49,524 nucleotides of DNA, from NCBI GenBank assembly GCA_023150915.1, contig JAKLKA010000041.1:1-49524 (forward strand), read 5' to 3'. The notes under the pieces are model-generated. The model searched no databases. It saw nothing but the letters and a program-made list of their open reading frames with translations, and was not told the origin of the DNA. Positions 1-10,900 of the stretch are shown piece after piece. Positions within the stretch are counted from its first letter, which is position 1. Every line of letters starts with the position of its first letter. The translations under genes were made by a program, and so were the position numbers. Source of the stretch: Polyangiaceae bacterium. GTDB lineage: Bacteria; Myxococcota_A; Polyangia; Polyangiales; Polyangiaceae.

Positions 1-50
1 ACGAGAGTCGCATGCTTCAGCGAATACACGGGGCGGCCGGGAGGCGTCAA

Positions 51-1703
51 TCAGTACCCGGTGGACTTCGGCGCCGGCTGGTTGCTCTTGGCGTACCCCT
101 TGGAAACGACGTAGGTCTCGAAGGCCACGGAGTCTTGGCGCAGCACGTCGAAGAGCGCCGTGACGGCGTCGATGGCGGCGGTCGCCGAGGCGCCGGTGAG
201 GTTCGCGGTGCGACCCTTGGCGTCGTAAAGCTGGGTCGTGATGAAGTGGAAGATGTCCTGCGTCGCCTTGTATGGGAGCTCGCTCTTCGGGACCACGTTT
301 GCAAAGGCCGACTCGACGGCGGCGACGTGGGTCGGGCGCTTCTCTCGCAGGTAGGCCGTGGCCAGCTTCTTCAGCGTCGCCATGTCGGCGTACTCTTGCA
401 TGTCGTTGCCCGAGTTCAGCACGTCGGCGTACGACGGATCCCCGGGGCGCAGCTGGCTGCCGACCAGCACCTGGCCGACCACGGGTTTGCCCGTGGCGTC
501 CAGCGCGCCGGGCCGCGCCAGCGCGCGCACCACCAGGCCGTACAGCTGCACGTTGGTCATGTTGTAGCCCCAGCTGAGCGAGGGCCAGCCGAACGCCACG
601 CCGCGATAGTCTTCGATGGCCATCACCGCGAACCAGTCGGTGAGCGCCGAGCGGGCGACACCCGACAGCTGCTTGGCACGGGCGCCGTCGGTCTTGACCA
701 GCATCTCCATCAGGGTGCGGATGTAGATCGTGTCGTCGGTCGGGGCCATGGCGCCCAGATCCAGCAGCTGTCGCCCGAAGGTGCTGGCCAGCGGGCCGTG
801 GGTCGGCGTCTTCATCGCCACCAGACCGATGCGTTCGGCTCGGCTCGGGCGGTCGGTGATGAAGTAGATCATCGAGTCGTCGCCGATTGGGATGCGCACC
901 GCGCGCCCAGCGCCGGTGGAGAAGTACATGGAGAGGGTCGAGGTAGCGAGGCCCATCAGGCTCTCGTCTTTGAGGTTCGCCTTGATCGCGTCGGTGAACT
1001 TCTTCTCTTTGGTGAGTCGGCGTGGGGTGATCTTGATGCCGTCGATGGCGTCGGCAATCGAGAGCAGGTTCTGGCTCCGCTGGCTCCAGGTGTCACCCGA
1101 CATGTACTTCCACTGCAGCGACCCGCTCTTGTACAGTTCGCAGCTGGTGAGGAAGGACTTCACCTTGTAGGCCGACACCGTGGTGAACGACTCGCGATCG
1201 CGCTGGGCTGCCGGCGCCAGGTTCTGCACCAGCCACGAGCGATAGGTGCGGTCACCGGGAAGCGTGAGGGTGAGGGTCGGTTTGTTGCGGGTGTCGCGGG
1301 CCAGGGTGACGGCCTTGCCGTCGACGGTGCCCTGGAGCTTGTCGTCGTAGACGCTCCACGTACCAGCCAGGACGTCGAAGCTGGTCGGCGGCGAAGCCGC
1401 CGTGAGCTGGTCGGCGCTCCGGGTGAGCGCGCTGACGGCCGCACCGTTGGTCCAGCGGATGCCCACGGCAGGCCACGACTCGATCACCGTCGGCTCCCAG
1501 GCCAGCTGGCCTGCCACGGTGGTGCGCCACAGCCCGTTCAGATCGTCGTCCGACACCACCGGGGTGGTGGCGGCGCTGGGCGCGTCGAGATCGTGCTCCT
1601 GGTCGGTCGCGCCCTCGGACGGGGCGGGGCCTTCGGTCGCGACGGCGCAGCTGGCAAGCAGCAAGAAAGCGGGGAAGAGAGCAAGACGAGTCAGCGTGTT
1701 CAC
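51..1703 (-). CDS. Large putative lipoprotein of unknown function
   Basis: Encodes 550 residues. The N-terminus is a typical lipoprotein signal (hydrophobic run ending LLLASC, lipid-modified Cys near residue 19), followed by an acidic, Ser/Thr/Pro-rich linker to about residue 50. The body is mixed alpha/beta with no motif I recognise. A central stretch has many aromatic residues (around WPSLSWGY) and the tail is helical. It should sit on a membrane facing the periplasm or the cell surface. The start is chosen because the signal peptide begins right at the first Met. It is divergent from the threonine synthase gene with about 100 bp between them. No enzymatic role can be assigned; a myxobacterium-specific envelope protein is the best description. 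Confidence 0.8.
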   Translation of the reverse strand: MNTLTRLALFPAFLLLASCAVATEGPAPSEGATDQEHDLDAPSAATTPVVSDDDLNGLWRTTVAGQLAWEPTVIESWPAVGIRWTNGAAVSALTRSADQLTAASPPTSFDVLAGTWSVYDDKLQGTVDGKAVTLARDTRNKPTLTLTLPGDRTYRSWLVQNLAPAAQRDRESFTTVSAYKVKSFLTSCELYKSGSLQWKYMSGDTWSQRSQNLLSIADAIDGIKITPRRLTKEKKFTDAIKANLKDESLMGLATSTLSMYFSTGAGRAVRIPIGDDSMIYFITDRPSRAERIGLVAMKTPTHGPLASTFGRQLLDLGAMAPTDDTIYIRTLMEMLVKTDGARAKQLSGVARSALTDWFAVMAIEDYRGVAFGWPSLSWGYNMTNVQLYGLVVRALARPGALDATGKPVVGQVLVGSQLRPGDPSYADVLNSGNDMQEYADMATLKKLATAYLREKRPTHVAAVESAFANVVPKSELPYKATQDIFHFITTQLYDAKGRTANLTGASATAAIDAVTALFDVLRQDSVAFETYVVSKGYAKSNQPAPKSTGY

Positions 1704-1801
1704 GGCGCCTTCGTACGCAGTGCGCCCCCGCTTCTTCCCCGGGGTTTTGGGCGCAGATGCGCTCGCTTTTACCGCCCTTCCCCCCCATACTCGGGGCCGT
1801 C

Positions 1802-3127
1802 ATGAGCTCGCGATCGGAGTTCCGTTGCATTGCCGGCTGCTCCGGCGCCTGGCCGGTCACCCAGGCCATCTACCGCTGCCCCAGCTGTCACGGCTTGCTC
1901 GAGGTGCGTCACGACGTCGAGGCGCTGAAGACCCGCAGCGCCGCCGCGTGGATGAAGCTGTTCGACGATCGCTACATGCGCAGCCTCTGGCCGTATGGCT
2001 CGGGGGTGTGGGGCAAGCGCGAGTGGGTGATGCCCGACATGCCCGACGACCTGATCGTGAGCATGTACGAGGGCGGCAGCAACCTGTTCTGGGCCGAGCG
2101 CTACGGCAAACAACTGGGGCTCGACGAGCTGTGGGTGAAGCTGTGCGGCAACAGTCACAGTGGCAGCTTCAAAGATCTGGGGATGACCGTGCTGGTCAGC
2201 GTGCTGCGCTGGGCCATGCGCGACGGGCTGAAGGTCAAGGCAGTGGCGTGTGCGTCCACCGGGGACACCAGCGCGGCCCTGGCTGCCTACGGCGCGGCCG
2301 CCGGGCTTCCGGTGGTGGTGCTCTTGCCCCGGGGCAAGATCTCCACCGGGCAGCTGGTACAACCGCTGGCGCACGGGGCGCTGGTGCTCGGGCTGGACAC
2401 CGATTTCGACGGCTGCATGGCCATCGTCGAGCGCCTGGCAGAAGAAGGGATCATCTACCTCGCCAACAGCATGAACGCCTTGCGGCTCGAAGGGCAGAAG
2501 ACGGTCGCCATCGAGGTGGTGCAGCAGCTCGACTGGCAGGTGCCGGACGTGATCGTGCTGCCGAGCGGCAACCTGGGCAACGCCAGCGCGCTTCACGCCG
2601 GGTTCTCGTTGATGAAAGAGCTCGGCTTGATCGCGCGCTTTCCCCGGCTGGTGATGGCCCAGGCCCAGAACGCCAACCCGCTTTATCGGGCGTGGTCGGC
2701 CGGGAAGAAAGAGGTCGAGGCCATCAAGGCCGAGGCCACCCAGGCCACGGCCATTCAGATCGGCAACCCGGTCAGCGCTCCGCGCGCGCTCCGCGCGCTG
2801 GAAGCGATGAACGGCACGGTGGAGCAGGCCAGCGAGCAAGAGCTGGCCGACGCCGCTGCTCGGGCCGACCGCACCGGCATGTACACCTGCCCGCACACCG
2901 CGGTGGCGCTGGCAGCCATCGAGAAGCTGGTGGCGCGGGGCGAGATCTCGCGGAAGGACCGGGTGGTGTGCGTGTCTACCGCGAACGGGCTCAAGTTCAC
3001 CGAGTTCAAGGTGCGCTACCACGACGGGCAAATCCCCGGCGTCGTCAGCGCGCTGGCCAACCCGCCGGTGATGCTGAAGCCGGACTTCGGCGCGGTGGTG
3101 GACGCGATCGGCGCCCGGTTCGCGTAG
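1802..3127 (+). CDS. thrC: Threonine synthase (PLP-dependent)
   Basis: Encodes 441 residues. Threonine synthase converts O-phosphohomoserine to threonine and phosphate in the cytoplasm. The N-terminus has a Cys4-type zinc-ribbon-like segment (C9, C13, then CPSC at 26-29), often seen in this branch of the family. The PLP lysine is K124 in the SGSFKDLG motif. The phosphate-binding stretch ASTGDTSAA and the C-terminal STANGLKF region also fit. The frame stays open about 45 bp upstream, but ATG 1802 begins the protein at the conserved zinc-ribbon part. The gene is convergent with msrA, with only 6 bp between stops. A related PLP enzyme of the beta family is less likely because the phosphohomoserine-type motifs are present. 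Confidence 0.9.
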   Translation: MSSRSEFRCIAGCSGAWPVTQAIYRCPSCHGLLEVRHDVEALKTRSAAAWMKLFDDRYMRSLWPYGSGVWGKREWVMPDMPDDLIVSMYEGGSNLFWAERYGKQLGLDELWVKLCGNSHSGSFKDLGMTVLVSVLRWAMRDGLKVKAVACASTGDTSAALAAYGAAAGLPVVVLLPRGKISTGQLVQPLAHGALVLGLDTDFDGCMAIVERLAEEGIIYLANSMNALRLEGQKTVAIEVVQQLDWQVPDVIVLPSGNLGNASALHAGFSLMKELGLIARFPRLVMAQAQNANPLYRAWSAGKKEVEAIKAEATQATAIQIGNPVSAPRALRALEAMNGTVEQASEQELADAAARADRTGMYTCPHTAVALAAIEKLVARGEISRKDRVVCVSTANGLKFTEFKVRYHDGQIPGVVSALANPPVMLKPDFGAVVDAIGARFA

Positions 3128-3133
3128 CGGTGG

Positions 3134-3736
3134 CTACTCTCGGATCCAGTGACAGGTGTAGCCGCCCGGGTTCTTCGCCAGGTAGTCCTGGTGATAGCCC
3201 TCGGCGGCGGTGAACGGCCCGGCTTCGACGATCTCGGTCACCACCGGGGACTTCCACTTGCCGCTGGCGTCGACCCGCGCCTTGACCGCCTCGGCGACCC
3301 GGCGCTGCTCGGGCGAAGCCACGAAGATCGCCGAGCGGTATTGGGTGCCCACGTCGTTACCTTGTCGGTTCTTGGTGGTGGGGTCGTGCATGCGGAAGAA
3401 CCACTTCTCGAGCAGCTCTTCGTAGCTGAGCTTGCTTGGGTCGAACACCACCCGCAGCGCCTCGGCGTGGCCGGTGGTGCCGGTCTTGACCGCTTCGTAC
3501 GTCGGGCTCGCGGTGCTGCCGCCGGCGTACCCCACCTCGGTGTCGATCACGCCCGGGACCTTGCGCAAGATGTCTTCCATGCCCCAGAAGCAGCCGCCAG
3601 CGAGCACGGCCGTTTCGTTGTGCGCCGCGGCAGCGGGCGCGGGCGCGCGGGATTCGGTGTCGGCGGTGGGCTTGGTCATGCAGCCTCCGACCAGGCATGA
3701 AGCGCTGATCAGCCTTGCGGTGGTCAATCGGAACAC
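3134..3736 (-). CDS. msrA: Peptide-methionine (S)-S-oxide reductase, lipoprotein form
   Basis: Encodes 200 residues and repairs oxidised methionine (S-sulfoxide) in proteins. The catalytic motif GGCFWG has its nucleophile at Cys49, and the family signatures GYAGG, GTTGHAE, YRSAIF and EGYHQDY follow in order. A C-terminal Cys196 (YTCHW) may act as a resolving cysteine. The N-terminus SCLVGGC is a lipobox (Cys19), so the enzyme probably works in the periplasm attached to a membrane, unlike the usual soluble cytoplasmic form. The first codon is GTG and lies at the edge of a strong hairpin, so a TTG three codons in is possible. It lies downstream of the TPR-PEGA gene on the same strand. Confidence 0.9.
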   Translation of the reverse strand: MFRLTTARLISASCLVGGCMTKPTADTESRAPAPAAAAHNETAVLAGGCFWGMEDILRKVPGVIDTEVGYAGGSTASPTYEAVKTGTTGHAEALRVVFDPSKLSYEELLEKWFFRMHDPTTKNRQGNDVGTQYRSAIFVASPEQRRVAEAVKARVDASGKWKSPVVTEIVEAGPFTAAEGYHQDYLAKNPGGYTCHWIRE

Positions 3737-3759
3737 GCTCCCGGACTACGCCGGGAGCG
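3736..3759 (-). terminator. Hairpin between TPR-PEGA gene and msrA
   Basis: A perfect inverted repeat with 9-bp arms (CGCTCCCGG / CCGGGAGCG) and a 6-base loop starts 20 bp after the stop of the TPR-PEGA gene and ends at the msrA start codon. There is no clear T-run, so it may be a weak terminator or an mRNA structure that limits msrA translation. Confidence 0.45.
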
Positions 3760-3778
3760 GCCCGGTGGTTTCCGAGGA

Positions 3779-4831
3779 TCAGAACACGAAGCGCGCAGCC
3801 GCGCCGCCGCCGTTCGGCGTGGCGTAGGGGGCCACGTTGAAGCGGGCCTTCTGCGGCAGGCGCTTGGCCTTGGCGGCCTTCTCCTTCGCAGGCTCCGAGT
3901 CGCCGCTGGTGAGCAAGACCACGCCGGTGACGCCCAGGGTGATCGCCACGCCGAACGCCATGTCCGCGATCAGCGCGTTGCGCTCGACCGCGTCGGCATT
4001 GTCGGTGGTCGGATCGTCGTCGAAGTCGCCCTTGGCGCCCAGCGCCTTCACGCCGAAGAATGCGCCCACGGCCGTGGCGGCGCCGGCGATGCCGAGCGTG
4101 ACGTACGCCGGGACCTTGCTCTTCGGCTGCGGCGGCGGTGCCGGCTCGGCCTTCTCGGGCTCGGCCGGGGCGGGGGCCTCGGTGGGCGCGGGTGCGGGGG
4201 TCGGCCCCAGCTCGGCGGCCTTCAGCTCGACGTTCTTGTCCAGCCGCTGACCCGCCGTGACGTCCACCTTGAGCTCTTGCTTCTCGTACCCCGGGTTCGA
4301 GATGGTGATGGTGTGCGCCCCGGGGGGCAGCTTGACGATCATCGGCGTCTCGCCGGGCTGCGCGGTGCCGTCGACGCTGACCGATGCGCCGGGCGGCGTG
4401 GTCGAGATGTTCACCTCGCCGGTCTGCTTGCCCTTCAGCTCGCCGACCCGCTTCTTGACCTGCTCGATCTTCTCGTCCCCCAGCTTGTTCACGTCGGCGT
4501 GACCCAAGAGCTTCTCGAAGGCGGCCGCGGCGTCTTCGGCCTTGCCCTGCTTGTCGAGCGCCATCGCCATCCAGTACTCGGCGTGGGGCGACGGCAAGAT
4601 CTCGTTGGCCTTCTTGAAGCCCGTGACCGCCTCGGCGTATTTGCCGGCCGCGTAGTCCTTTTCTGCCGCCTGGTACGCCTTGCGAGCGGCGTCTCGCTTC
4701 TTGGCGTCGGGGGCCGCGGCGGCGCCTTTGCCCTGCGCCATGGCCAGGGGCATTGCGCTCGTGCTCGCGAGAGTGCCCGCCACGACCAGGGCAAGAGCCT
4801 TCGAAAACGAAGCGGAAATCGTGCGTGCCAT
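3779..4831 (-). CDS. Exported TPR and PEGA domain protein
   Basis: Encodes 350 residues. A signal peptide (hydrophobic run ending about SAMPLAMAQ) leads into a tetratricopeptide-like helical region (about 40-130), then a PEGA domain (TGEVNISTTPPGASVSVDG, about 135-200), a Pro/Ala/Glu linker, and two hydrophobic segments (about 245-262 and 285-305) that could span a membrane. PEGA domains are small beta domains found in surface and envelope proteins of myxobacteria. The start at ATG 4831 is supported by a GGAGG about 9 bases upstream on the minus strand; the frame stays open for 24 more codons. It is divergent from the 2382-residue TPR gene, with 146 bp between them that probably hold both promoters. 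Exact function unknown. Confidence 0.85.
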   Translation of the reverse strand: MARTISASFSKALALVVAGTLASTSAMPLAMAQGKGAAAAPDAKKRDAARKAYQAAEKDYAAGKYAEAVTGFKKANEILPSPHAEYWMAMALDKQGKAEDAAAAFEKLLGHADVNKLGDEKIEQVKKRVGELKGKQTGEVNISTTPPGASVSVDGTAQPGETPMIVKLPPGAHTITISNPGYEKQELKVDVTAGQRLDKNVELKAAELGPTPAPAPTEAPAPAEPEKAEPAPPPQPKSKVPAYVTLGIAGAATAVGAFFGVKALGAKGDFDDDPTTDNADAVERNALIADMAFGVAITLGVTGVVLLTSGDSEPAKEKAAKAKRLPQKARFNVAPYATPNGGGAAARFVF

Positions 4832-4977
4832 GTGGGTGCCTCCGGCGCCGCGGTTCCTTGCCGCGGCCGGACAGAGGCTAGACCCGGTAGATTTCGAGGA
4901 CAAGCCCGCTCGATCCGTCTCGGAAAAGGGCAGCGGTCGCGGTAGAGGTAGGGACGGCGGCGGGGGTTCCGGCGTTC

Positions 4978-7900
4978 ATGACCACACCTTCGGACAACGG
5001 ATCGTCAAGCGGCAAGGCCCCCCCGGGCCGGTCGACGCTCAGGCCGCCGGAGTGGGTCGAGTCCCGAGAAATTCCTCGGTCGCCGGCGTCGCTCACCTTC
5101 GAGCTCACGCTGGCCGACCCGGCGGTGTCTCGCCGCACCGGTCCCCGCGCAGAGCTCACCTCGCTCGGGGCAAGGCTCTCGGCCGCCGCGGCTGCCGGGG
5201 ACACCGAGGGCGAGCGGCAGCACGCCACCGCGCTGGCGCGGGCGCTGGTCACGCGGGGGGCCGAGCTGGACACCGCCATCAAGCTGGCACGACGCGCACT
5301 GCTCTTGGGCTACGACGCCGCGCTGCGCGAAGAGCTGGCAGGCTGGTTCGCCGCGCTCGGCGAACCGGCCGTGGCCGCCACCACCCTGCGCCCGTTGGTC
5401 GCCGATGCATCGGGCGCCGAGGCGGCGCGCCTCTTGACTCGCATCGGCGTCCTGCTCGGTCGCTCGGGTGACGCGGCCGGCGCTGCGGATGCGCTGTTCG
5501 ATGCCGCCCGCGAAGATCCGTCCGATGCCGTGGCGCCCGAGCTGCAGGCCGGGGTCGGCGCGTGGGGACACGGCGCGGTCTCGCCCGAGCGCGCGGCCGA
5601 GGGGTATCTCGAGGGCTTCCGCCGGCGCGAGGCCATGGGGGATCGGGCGGCCGCGTTCGAGGACCTCTTGCGAGCGTTCGAGATGGCGCCCGGTGAGCCG
5701 CTGCCTGCGGAACGGCTGGCGGGCGCGCTGGCGGTGCGGGGCAGGGTGGGGGCGGCCGACGAAGTGCTGCGCGAGCACGCGCGTGCCGCCGGGGACCGCG
5801 AGCGCGCGGTGCATTTGCGCCGTTTGCGCGAGGCGCTGGCGGCCGACGACCTGCCTCGGGCCCTGGGTGCCGCCCTCGATGCGCACCTGGACAGCGATCT
5901 CGATCCCGCCCGCTCCCAAGGCTTCGACGCGCTGGCCGAGCGCGCTGGCCTCCACGAGCTTCGGGCGGCCCGCCAAGAGCTGGCTGCCGTCGAGCTGGGC
6001 GCGCACGAACGGGCCCTGGCCAAGACCGCCCTGGCAAAGCTGTACTCGGGCCCGCTCGCCTCGCCGGAGCGCGCCATCGACGCGTGGGTCGAGGTGCTCG
6101 CCCTCGATCCTTCTTCCGCGCCGGCCCGCGAGGCGCTCGTTGCCGAGCTCGGCGCCACGGGCGATGCCAGCCCGCTCACCAGCGCGCTCTTGCGCATCGC
6201 GCGCGCGGGGGGGCCCGATGCCCCAGCTGCGCTGGCGGATCTCGCGCGGCTCGCAGCCACCCGCCTGTCGCTGCCGGGTCTGTGCGTGTGGGCGGGTCGC
6301 GCTGCCCTGGCCTTCCGGCACGATGACGAGCTGGCCGAGTGGGTCGCTCGCGCCGAGCCCGAGGCGCGTATCGAAGACGCGCGCCTCGACCAGCTGCGCG
6401 GCTCCGGTCCAGAGGTCCTTGCCGAGCGCGCCGGCCTGTTGCGCGGGCGGCCCGACCGCGCGGACGAGTACGTCGCCGTTCTGCGCCAGTTGCTCGATCA
6501 GCCCGGCGAGCACCGCAACTGGCAACGCTCGCTCGAACGGGTGCTGATCCGGGAAGGGCGCAGCGACGACCTGCTCGCGGCGCTCGAGCGGGCCCTGGCC
6601 CGCGACCCCGGCGCGGACCACGAGCGGCTCGCCATCGCGCTCGGGCTGGGGCTCTGCGCCCGCGGCGACGAGGCCTCGGCGCTGCGGGTGCTCGAGCCGT
6701 TGCTCTCGGCAACGACCGCCCACCCTGCGGCGTGCGCCCTCGGGTTGGTGCTCGCGTCGCGGCTCAGCGAGGCTCGGCTCTGGGCGCGCGCGCTGGTTCA
6801 GCTCGCCGCACCGGTGTCGTCAGCATGTCGAGCGGTGGTGCTGGCGGCTGCAGCCGAAGCGCTCTTGGCTGCCGGATGCGTCGACGAAGCGCGCTCGGTG
6901 GCCGAGCAAGCCAGCCGCGCCGATCCATCCCAGGCCCGGCCGGTGGGCGTCCTTTCGAACGTGGCGCTGGCGCGCACGCCCGATCGCTCGGTGGCCGACG
7001 CGCTCGATCGCGCCATGGGGTTCATCGTGCCGCGCGCGGCGCTGTGCGAGGCGCTGGCCGATGCCCACGACGCGCTGGGCGACTCGGCGCTGGCGCTGGT
7101 CTGGACGCAGCGCTGGTTGGCGCTGCGCCCCGGCGACGCCCGCGCCGCGAAGACGTTGCTCGGTCGCGTGACCGAAGCCGGCGACGCGCAGCGCCTGGGC
7201 GACGCGCTGTCTTGGCTCTTGTCACAGCCGCAGCCGCTGGCGGATCTGGCGCCGGGTCTGTGCGCCGCATTGCTGCGCCTGGCCGAGATCGACACCGCCC
7301 GTGGAATCGCCATGGCGCGCCGTGCGCTCGACGTCCTCGGCCCGCGCTCGGAAGAGCTGCGCGAGACGGTGCTTGCCGTGGCCGACTCGGGCAACGAGCC
7401 GGGCCTTGCCCTGGCCTTGCTCGAGCGCACGCTGGCGGTGTGCGACCGCCCGGAAGAGCGCATCGCGCTGCTACTGGGGATCGCGGTGCGGCGTCGCGCT
7501 GCCGGTGACGCCGACGGCCTTGCTCGGGCCATCGCTCGCGCCGGGGCCGAGGGCGCCCCGGCCGATCGAATCCTGAACGCGCTTTCCGACGCGCTGCCGG
7601 CACGCAGCTCGGACGGCGAGATTGCCCTCGCCACCGCCCGGGCCGAAGCCCTTGCGCAGCACGCGGCGGCCGATGCCGAGACCCGCGGGCGTGCGTTCCG
7701 TGAGCTCGGCGCGGCCTTGTGGGACCTGGCGGGCGACGTCGAAGGCGCAGTGGTCGCGTGGCAGCGAGCCGCCGAGCTCGACCCGGCGCACGGCGTTCCG
7801 CGCCTGGCGCGGGACCTGGTCAGCTTCGCTGGGTCGGCCACGGCGCTGAGGCATCTCGAGCAGTTTGCCGCCCGGCAGAGCCACCCCCAAGACGCCGCAC

Positions 7901-10900
7901 GACTGCTGGGCGTCGCGGCGACCGTGGCGCTTGGCGCGGGGGAAAACGCCGAGGCCTTGCGCATCGCCGTCGAGGCGCTCGAGCTCGATCCGACCTTCGC
8001 CGACATGCTGGCGGTCGCCGAGCGTGCGGCCGGCCCGGGTGACGTTGCCGTTCTCGAGACGCTCTACGACAAGCTGTCGCGCGCTTCGCTGGGCACCTTC
8101 GGCGAGCGTGCAGTCCACTACCGGGCGGCCCGCTACCTCGAGCGTCGCGGCGAGGACTCGCGCGCGCTGGACCACGCCATCCGAGCGTTCCGCGCCGTGC
8201 CCGCCGAGGGCATCACCTTCGTGCTGATGGGCCGCCTGGCCGAGCGCTCGGGTCGCAGCGGCGACGTGGTCCGCGCGCTGACCGAGGTCGCGGAAGCGGC
8301 GCGGGACACCCATCAGCGCTCGACCTGGCTCAAGCGCGCGGCGGCATTTGGCGGTGCTGACGAGGACAGCACCCGCCTGCGGGTCGACGTACTCTTGCGG
8401 GCGCTGGCCGTCCGGCCCGACCCCGCGGTGCTGGTCACGCTCGGCCAAGCGCTGAGCGAGCTGGCCCGCGTGTCGCCCGAACAGCGCGAGATCGGCGTGA
8501 TGCGCTTCGAGCACGCACTGGGCTCGCTCTTGCCACGCCTCGAGGGCCCCGAGGGCGCGCGCGCGGCCATCGCCGCCGCGGGCGTGTCGCTCGATCTGGC
8601 GCAGCCCGCGCTGGCCCTGGCCGCGCTCGACCGCGCCGCGCAGTGTGACGCCGCGGTCGAGTGGTTCACCGAGCTGGTGGGTCGCGGCGCCGAGCTGGTT
8701 CACGACCCCGAGCGCGCCCGTGCCTTCGTCGACAGCGTGCAGCGCGCCAGCGCGGACAAGTACGCCAACGTAGGACGTCACCTGCTCGAGCTGACGGCCC
8801 AGGTGGCGCGCTGCCTCGACGACGCGGCCTCTGCCGGCGCGTTGATCGTCGCGGCGGCCGAGCGCGACCCCGACGATCTCGAGCTTGCCGGTCGCGCGGC
8901 GCTGGCGGCTCAGCTCAGCGGCGACGCGTCGCTGCTCGATCGCATTGCCACGGCGGTGCCCACCTCCGAGCGCGTCGACAGCTTGATGCAGGCTGCCGCC
9001 CACGCCGAGCGCGACGGAGACCCGCTGCTCGCCATCGAGGCGTTCGAGCGCGTCGAGGGCGACGGCGCGGTCGATTCCGAAGATCGAAGGCGAGCGCGGA
9101 TGCGCCTCCGCGAGCTGTACGGTCAGACCGGCAACCACGACAAGCTCGAGGGTTTGCTCGAGGCCGAGCTGTCGCGCGGCGATCTGTCAGGTGCGGCGCT
9201 GGCCCGGGCGGGGCGCGATCTGGCGGCGCTGCTTGCCACCCGGGGCAAGCCGGAACGGGCGCTCACGGTGCTGGAAGAAGCCCTGCGCAGCGTGCCGCGG
9301 GACATCGGCCTGCTGGAAGACATGGCCACCCTGGCGCGTCAGGCCCGGGACGGCGCCCGCCGCGCGGCCGCGCTGGGCACCTTGGTCGATCTGGTGTCCG
9401 ACCGCGCCCGCGCGAAGGTGCTGCGCGAGCTGGCGCCGCTGCTCGAAGAGCTGGGCGACGTCGCCGGTGCGACGGGTCGATTCCAGGAGCTGTCGGCCCT
9501 CGACCCGAACGACGTCGACGCGCTCTCTGCCCTCGAGCGCGCCGCCGAGAAGAACGGCGACTGGGAGCGCGCGGTGGCGCTGCTCGCTCGTCGCGCCACG
9601 CTGGCGTCTCGGGTGGACGACGTGCGGCGAATTCGCCTGCGTCGGGCCACCTTGCTGGAAGAGCGGCTCGGGCGCTCGGACGAGGCCCGGACCGAGCTCG
9701 AGGCGCTGCTCGCGGCCACCGGCGATCACCTCTCGGTGCTGCGCGTGCTGGCCGACCTGCACCAACGGCTCGGCGCTCCGCTTCGGGCGGCACCGCTGTG
9801 GATGCGGGCCAGTGCCGTGACCACCGACCGCGCCGAGGCGGCCGATCTCTTGCGCCGGGCCTGCGAGGCCTTCCTGGTCGGCGGCGACGTGGACGCCGCC
9901 CGCCGCGTGCTCGAGGGGCTCGAGACCTTTGCGCAGTCCGACACCGTGGCCCTGCTCGCGGTGGCGGTCGAGCGCCAGGGCAGCGACCCGCTGGCCCTGG
10001 CCCAGGCGCTGGAAGAGCTGGTGGGGCTCGGCGGTCACGCGCCCGAGCGGCACGTGGCCTTGCTGGTCGAGGCGGCGCGCGCATACGAGCGCGCCGGCCA
10101 GCTTGCCGACGCGCTCTCGGTGGCAGAGCGCGCCGCCGCGATCTTCCCGGCCGCGGCCGAGCCGCAGATCTTGGCCCGCTGGCTCGAGTACCGCGTGCTG
10201 GGCCCGACCACGCGCGAGCACGCGCGCCTGGTGGTGGCCGCGCTGCGTGGCATCGACGAGGCGTTCACGCCCGACGAGGCCGAGCTGCGCGGGTTCTTGA
10301 TTGCCGAGGCGCTGGACAGCGCGGTCGGCACGGGTGCGGGCATGCGCGAGCTGATGAAGCTGTCCGTCGATCTCGGCAACGTTCCGTTGATCGCCCTGGG
10401 CATCGCCGAGCGGCTGGTGGAAGGCGGCGAGCACGCGCAGTCGCTGCCGCTGTTCGATCTGGCGCTGGCCGGCGACCTGCGCGGCGTGCGCAATCGGGGC
10501 CGGGTCGCCATCATGGCCGCCGACGCGGCACGCGAGACCGGCGACTTCGCCCGCGCGCTGGGCTTCGTCGGTGTCGCCGCCAGCGAGGCGGCCACCCGCG
10601 ACGCGGCGGCGGCCCTGGGCGCGCAGCTCAGGGCGGAAGAGCTGGCCCGCGACGTGGCCCGCGAGCGCGCTGCCGAGCGTCGCGACGTGGCGGTGGTCAA
10701 GCGAACCGACACCGAGCCCGGGATCCCCCAGGCCCAGCCTCCGGTCGAGCTTCCGGGCCCCCGAGAGTCCACACCGCCGCCGAAGCCCGCGTCGCGGCAC
10801 CCCGAGCCGGCGCGGCCCAGCACTACCTACCACTCCACGGCACCGCCCGAGCGCATCCGTCGCACCTCGGAGCCGCCGCCGAAGCGGGCGCACACCCCGC

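Noticed and set aside
12-1805. A 597-residue plus-strand frame opposite the first lipoprotein gene
   Set aside because: The minus-strand frame has a lipoprotein signal and normal protein composition; the plus-strand frame is Arg/His/Gly-rich with no domain.
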